From assembly GCF_963674925.1 (NCBI RefSeq), contig NZ_OY771648.1, positions 1 through 64,000 on the forward strand: a stretch of 64,000 nt of DNA, written 5' to 3'. Shown here one piece after another: positions 62,060 through 64,000 of this stretch. A program made the position numbers and the translations under genes. Within the stretch, counting starts at the first letter, position 1. Every line of letters begins with the position of its first letter. The stretch is from an uncultured Draconibacterium sp. (GTDB lineage: Bacteria; Bacteroidota; Bacteroidia; Bacteroidales; Prolixibacteraceae). The notes beneath the pieces are model-generated. The model was not told the origin of the DNA. It saw only the letters and a program-made list of their open reading frames with translations, and made no database searches.

Positions 62060-62311
62060 TTATATTTCGTATTCAATTGGTGTATGTTTAACCCTTCCGA
62101 AGCTGATTTTGTTCCAGGCGCGCTCATGAAAAAAGTATAAAGTCATTTTGGTAAAAAGCTCGACGCCGCCAATGGTAACCGCAAAATTTATATCCCCCAC
62201 CACTAACCACGAGATCAGAATGGTATCGATGGTACCAATGGTGCGCCACGAAATTGTTTTTACAATACTCCGTCTTTTCCGTTCAACAATATTTCCTTTT
62301 TCTTTTGCCAT
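62060..62311 (-). CDS. DUF2061 membrane protein
   Basis: This protein has 83 residues from 62311 (86 from a second ATG at 62320). It matches the DUF2061 pattern: SIVKTISWRTIGTIDTILISWLVVGDINFAVTIGGVELFTKMTLYFFHERAWNKI, with two membrane segments. The molecular function is unknown. It is the first gene of the sulfite-reduction operon and directly follows the leader/terminator element, so it is probably co-regulated by cysteine supply. A role in sulfur transport or membrane assembly is inference only. Confidence 0.85.
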   Translation of the reverse strand: MAKEKGNIVERKRRSIVKTISWRTIGTIDTILISWLVVGDINFAVTIGGVELFTKMTLYFFHERAWNKISFGRVKHTPIEYEI

Positions 62312-62359
62312 AAAACTCATCGCTGTTTAAAATCTCAAGTTTTCATCTGAATCAATCTC

Positions 62360-62393
62360 AAAAAAAAAGCCCTTCTGCAAATACAGAAGAGCC
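62360..62393 (-). terminator. Rho-independent terminator/attenuator upstream of the cys operon
   Basis: On the minus strand GCTCTTCTG (62384-62392) pairs with CAGAAGGGC (62369-62377) around a TATTTG loop, giving 9 bp with one G-U. A run of nine T follows (62360-62368). It lies between the leader peptide and the first operon gene, so it must be read through for operon expression. Confidence 0.88.
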
Positions 62394-62424
62394 TTTCAAA
62401 TCGAGTAATATTTTCAATCCATGG

Positions 62425-62514
62425 TCAGTCCCTCTGCACAACAATATCAGTACAACACATACACATCATACATGTCATTTTCATCATTGTTATTTTAGAG
62501 AAACTATTAACCAT
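62425..62514 (-). CDS. Met/Cys-rich leader peptide of the cys operon
   Basis: A 29-residue frame starts at the ATG at 62512-62514; an in-frame ATG at 62485-62487 would give 20 residues. The core after the second start reads MMKMTCMMCMCC, with Cys at positions 6, 9, 11 and 12 and six Met (M1, M2, M4, M7, M8, M10), and the peptide ends VVQRD before TGA. The frame lies about 30 bases upstream of the terminator and directly ahead of a sulfite-reduction operon. The codon bias for Cys and Met is what is expected for ribosome-mediated attenuation sensing sulfur amino acid supply. No experimental support is available here. Confidence 0.75.
   Translation of the reverse strand: MVNSFSKITMMKMTCMMCMCCTDIVVQRD
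62430..62436 (-). promoter_or_regulatory. Candidate antiterminator arm in the leader
   Basis: CAGAGGG within the last codons of the leader peptide can pair with CTCTTCTG of the terminator's left arm (7 bp, two G-U). A ribosome stalled at the upstream Cys codons would leave it free, preventing the terminator; a ribosome reaching the stop codon would cover it. Confidence 0.55.
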
Positions 62515-62535
62515 TGCGCTTTAAAATTATTTCTA

Positions 62536-62551
62536 TGTGACTTTTATCACA
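62536..62551 (-). promoter_or_regulatory. CRP-like palindrome at the cys promoter
   Basis: TGTGA-N6-TCACA, identical to the E. coli CRP consensus arms, lies at or just after the predicted transcription start. Binding there would more likely repress than activate. Which Crp/Fnr-type protein binds, if any, is unknown. Confidence 0.5.
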
Positions 62552-62556
62552 CACTG

Positions 62557-62564
62557 CAAATGTA
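62557..62564 (-). promoter_or_regulatory. Bacteroidota -7 promoter element of the cys operon
   Basis: TACATTTG on the minus strand matches TAnnTTTG exactly. A TTTG lies 15 bases upstream, shorter than the usual 19-21. The predicted start is near 62550, about 35 bases ahead of the leader-peptide ATG. Confidence 0.55.
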
Positions 62565-62847
62565 AATTAAAATTTCAGACAAAAAAGAATTTTAATCACT
62601 AATTTTTATTTGTTCTAAATTAATTAACAATGCAAAAGGGGCGCTGAAAGGGGCTGAAACAGGACATATGTTTTTTAATTGATATATTTGTTATGCTATT
62701 CTGATAATTCGCTACACCCCCTTATTTATAATGATTTCAGACTATAACAATTATTAACAAAAGCACTTAAAAAGCTGTTTTGATGTGCATTAACACCACA
62801 ACTACACAGGGGCCGGATATTATATTTTTTCCACCTGATTTCTACCT

Positions 62848-62878
62848 CTTGATTGTTAATAAATTATTACTATTTTTG
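62848..62878 (+). promoter_or_regulatory. Promoter of the EF-G-like gene
   Basis: TATTTTTG (62871-62878) matches TAnnTTTG, and CTTG at 62848-62851 lies 19 bases upstream, close to the -33 TTTG consensus. The start codon follows 62 bp downstream. Confidence 0.6.
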
Positions 62879-62940
62879 ATGACCTCGCTTCAAAATGATG
62901 AAGAAAACGAGTATAAATAAATCAATAAAACTTATATACT

Positions 62941-64000
62941 ATGAAAGTTTACAAAACCGATGAAGTTCGGAACATTGCTCTAATTGGTAATGCCGGCAGT
63001 GGGAAAACCACCCTTGCAGAAGCTATGCTGTTCGAGGGTGGAATTATAAAACGTAAAGGTGATGTTGGTTCAAAAAATACCGTATCCGACTACAACCCAA
63101 TAGAGCAGGATTATGGCAATTCTGTTTTTTCTACCCTGATGCATACCGAATACAACGGAAAAAAAATAAATATAATGGACACCCCGGGGATGGACGATCT
63201 TTGCGGAGGTGTTGTTTCGTCGTTAAGTGTTACGGCACTTGGGGTGTTAACGGTTAACGCATCAAACGGCATTGAAGCCGGCACCGAAGCCGCAGCCCGC
63301 CATGCCGATAACGCACACACGCCACTTGTTGTGGTTTTTAATCAGCTCGATCACGAAAACTCGAATTACGATAGCACACTTGATCAGTGCAAAACTACTT
63401 TTGGTAATAAAACTACCATAGTACAATACCCTGTTGATGCAGGCACAGGCTTTTCGGCTATTATCGATGTACTTAAAATGAAAATGTACACCTACAAAGA
63501 CGATAGCGGCAAACCTGAAATTTCAGACATTCCTGAATCGGAAATGGAGAAAGCAGAAGAACTGCACAACGAACTGGTTGAAAAAGCCGCCGAAAACGAA
63601 GAAGCTTTAATGGAGCTGTATTTCGAAAAAGGAACACTTACCGAAGACGAAATGCGCAAAGGTATTAAGCTGGGAATGCTCGAGCTCACCCTGTTTCCTG
63701 TTTTCTGTACCTGTGCAAAGAAAAGCATTGGCGTTGGCCGATTAATGGAGTTTATTACCAACATTGCACCGGCACCTAAGGAAAAGAAAATGGGTAAAAT
63801 TATTGCCGGAAAAGAAGTTACAATGGATGCTTCGCAACCGCCAAGCCTATTTGTTTTTAAAACTGCTGTTGAGCCACACGTTGGCGAGATTACCTATTTC
63901 AAAGTAATGTCGGGGGTTGTAAAAGAGGGCTTAGACCTCATCAACTCGAAAAACGGAAATAAAGAGCGCTTATCGCAGGTGTTTGTACCCGATGGTAAAA
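62941..64000 (+). CDS. Elongation factor G-like protein (3'-truncated by the window edge)
   Basis: The frame is open from ATG at 62941 to the window end (353 residues visible). It starts MKVYKTDEVRNIALIGNAGSGKTTLAEAMLFEGG (G1), continues with G3 as MDTPGMDDL and G4 as FNQLDHEN instead of the usual NKxD. The EF-G switch I motif RGITI is missing; the corresponding stretch is EQDYGNSVFSTL. A central helical insertion (about residues 190-270) and the start of domain II follow. This fits the FusA2/EF-G-like family, distinct from the canonical fusA at 38902. Its role is not established. Confidence 0.88.
   Translation, partial: MKVYKTDEVRNIALIGNAGSGKTTLAEAMLFEGGIIKRKGDVGSKNTVSDYNPIEQDYGNSVFSTLMHTEYNGKKINIMDTPGMDDLCGGVVSSLSVTALGVLTVNASNGIEAGTEAAARHADNAHTPLVVVFNQLDHENSNYDSTLDQCKTTFGNKTTIVQYPVDAGTGFSAIIDVLKMKMYTYKDDSGKPEISDIPESEMEKAEELHNELVEKAAENEEALMELYFEKGTLTEDEMRKGIKLGMLELTLFPVFCTCAKKSIGVGRLMEFITNIAPAPKEKKMGKIIAGKEVTMDASQPPSLFVFKTAVEPHVGEITYFKVMSGVVKEGLDLINSKNGNKERLSQVFVPDGK

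Larger units (their letters stand above)
62321..62940. other. Divergent regulatory region of the cys operon and the EF-G-like gene
   Basis: This 620-bp region between divergent transcription units holds a complete attenuator leader (62360-62564, minus) and a promoter for the EF-G-like gene (62848-62878, plus). The middle part, 62600-62840, is AT-rich with no recognised gene; it includes an extra plus-strand TATATTTG near 62683 whose role is unclear. Confidence 0.6.

Noticed and set aside
62321..62564. SAM or other metabolite riboswitch upstream of the sulfur operon
   Set aside because: No recognisable riboswitch core; the Cys/Met codons and terminator explain the leader better.
1..64000. tRNA, rRNA, insertion sequences and prophage genes
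   Set aside because: None recognised by eye; no transposase or integrase motifs and no cloverleaf candidates were seen in the larger gaps.

Overview
The window looks like chromosome of a Bacteroidota bacterium, most likely a marine or gut-type Bacteroidales/Marinilabiliales relative. This placement is inferred from gene content and order, not from a database search. The supporting signs are a type IX secretion (T9SS) sorting domain on a giant repeat protein, TAnnTTTG-type promoter elements, weak ribosome binding sites, fused str and S10-spc-alpha ribosomal operons, zinc-free L36 and S14, a hemC-hemD fusion, and GH92/GH18/DUF1080 glycan genes. I recognised no tRNA, rRNA, insertion sequence, prophage or CRISPR array.

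Layout. 1-13766 (+) is a surface-protein operon. It holds the 3' part of a giant T9SS-exported Ig-like protein with 14 almost identical 480-bp repeats and five diverged 486-bp repeats, then an outer-membrane beta-barrel protein, then a GH26-like protein that seems to have lost both catalytic glutamates. 14201-24353 is a mixed block: a DUF1080 hydrolase (+); nitroreductase, pirin, YceI and a Crp/Fnr regulator (-); a GH18 lipoprotein (-) divergent from a GH92 alpha-mannosidase (+); and a hybrid sensor kinase (+). A degenerate 42-bp tandem repeat array follows at 24399-24690.

24765-42043 (-) is a continuous translation cluster running rpsL-rpsG-fusA-S10-spc-alpha to rplQ, including secY, infA, rpmJ and rpoA. 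42498-46370 (-) is a C39-peptidase ABC exporter with its HlyD partner and a small membrane protein, but no visible substrate peptide. 46493-48579 (+) is a two-component system. 48743-55188 (+) is the haem pathway hemA-hemCD-hemB-hemL-hemE, followed by a small four-helix membrane protein.

55764-56358 is a structure-rich non-coding element. 56359-62311 (-) is a sulfite-reduction and sirohaem operon: DUF2061, precorrin-2 dehydrogenase/ferrochelatase, cysJ, cysI, an SDR protein and cobA. It converges on the haem genes, whose uroporphyrinogen III is also the sirohaem precursor. At its 5' end is what looks like a complete transcription attenuator, with a Met/Cys-rich leader peptide of 20-29 residues, a competing stem and a rho-independent terminator. 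A CRP-like palindrome overlaps the predicted transcription start. 62941-64000 (+) is the start of an EF-G-like second elongation-factor gene.

The observations I rank highest are the cysteine-rich leader attenuator, the homogenised giant repeat gene with conversion-like tracts, the 42-bp hairpin repeat array, the GH26-like pseudoenzyme, and the structured element near 56 kb.
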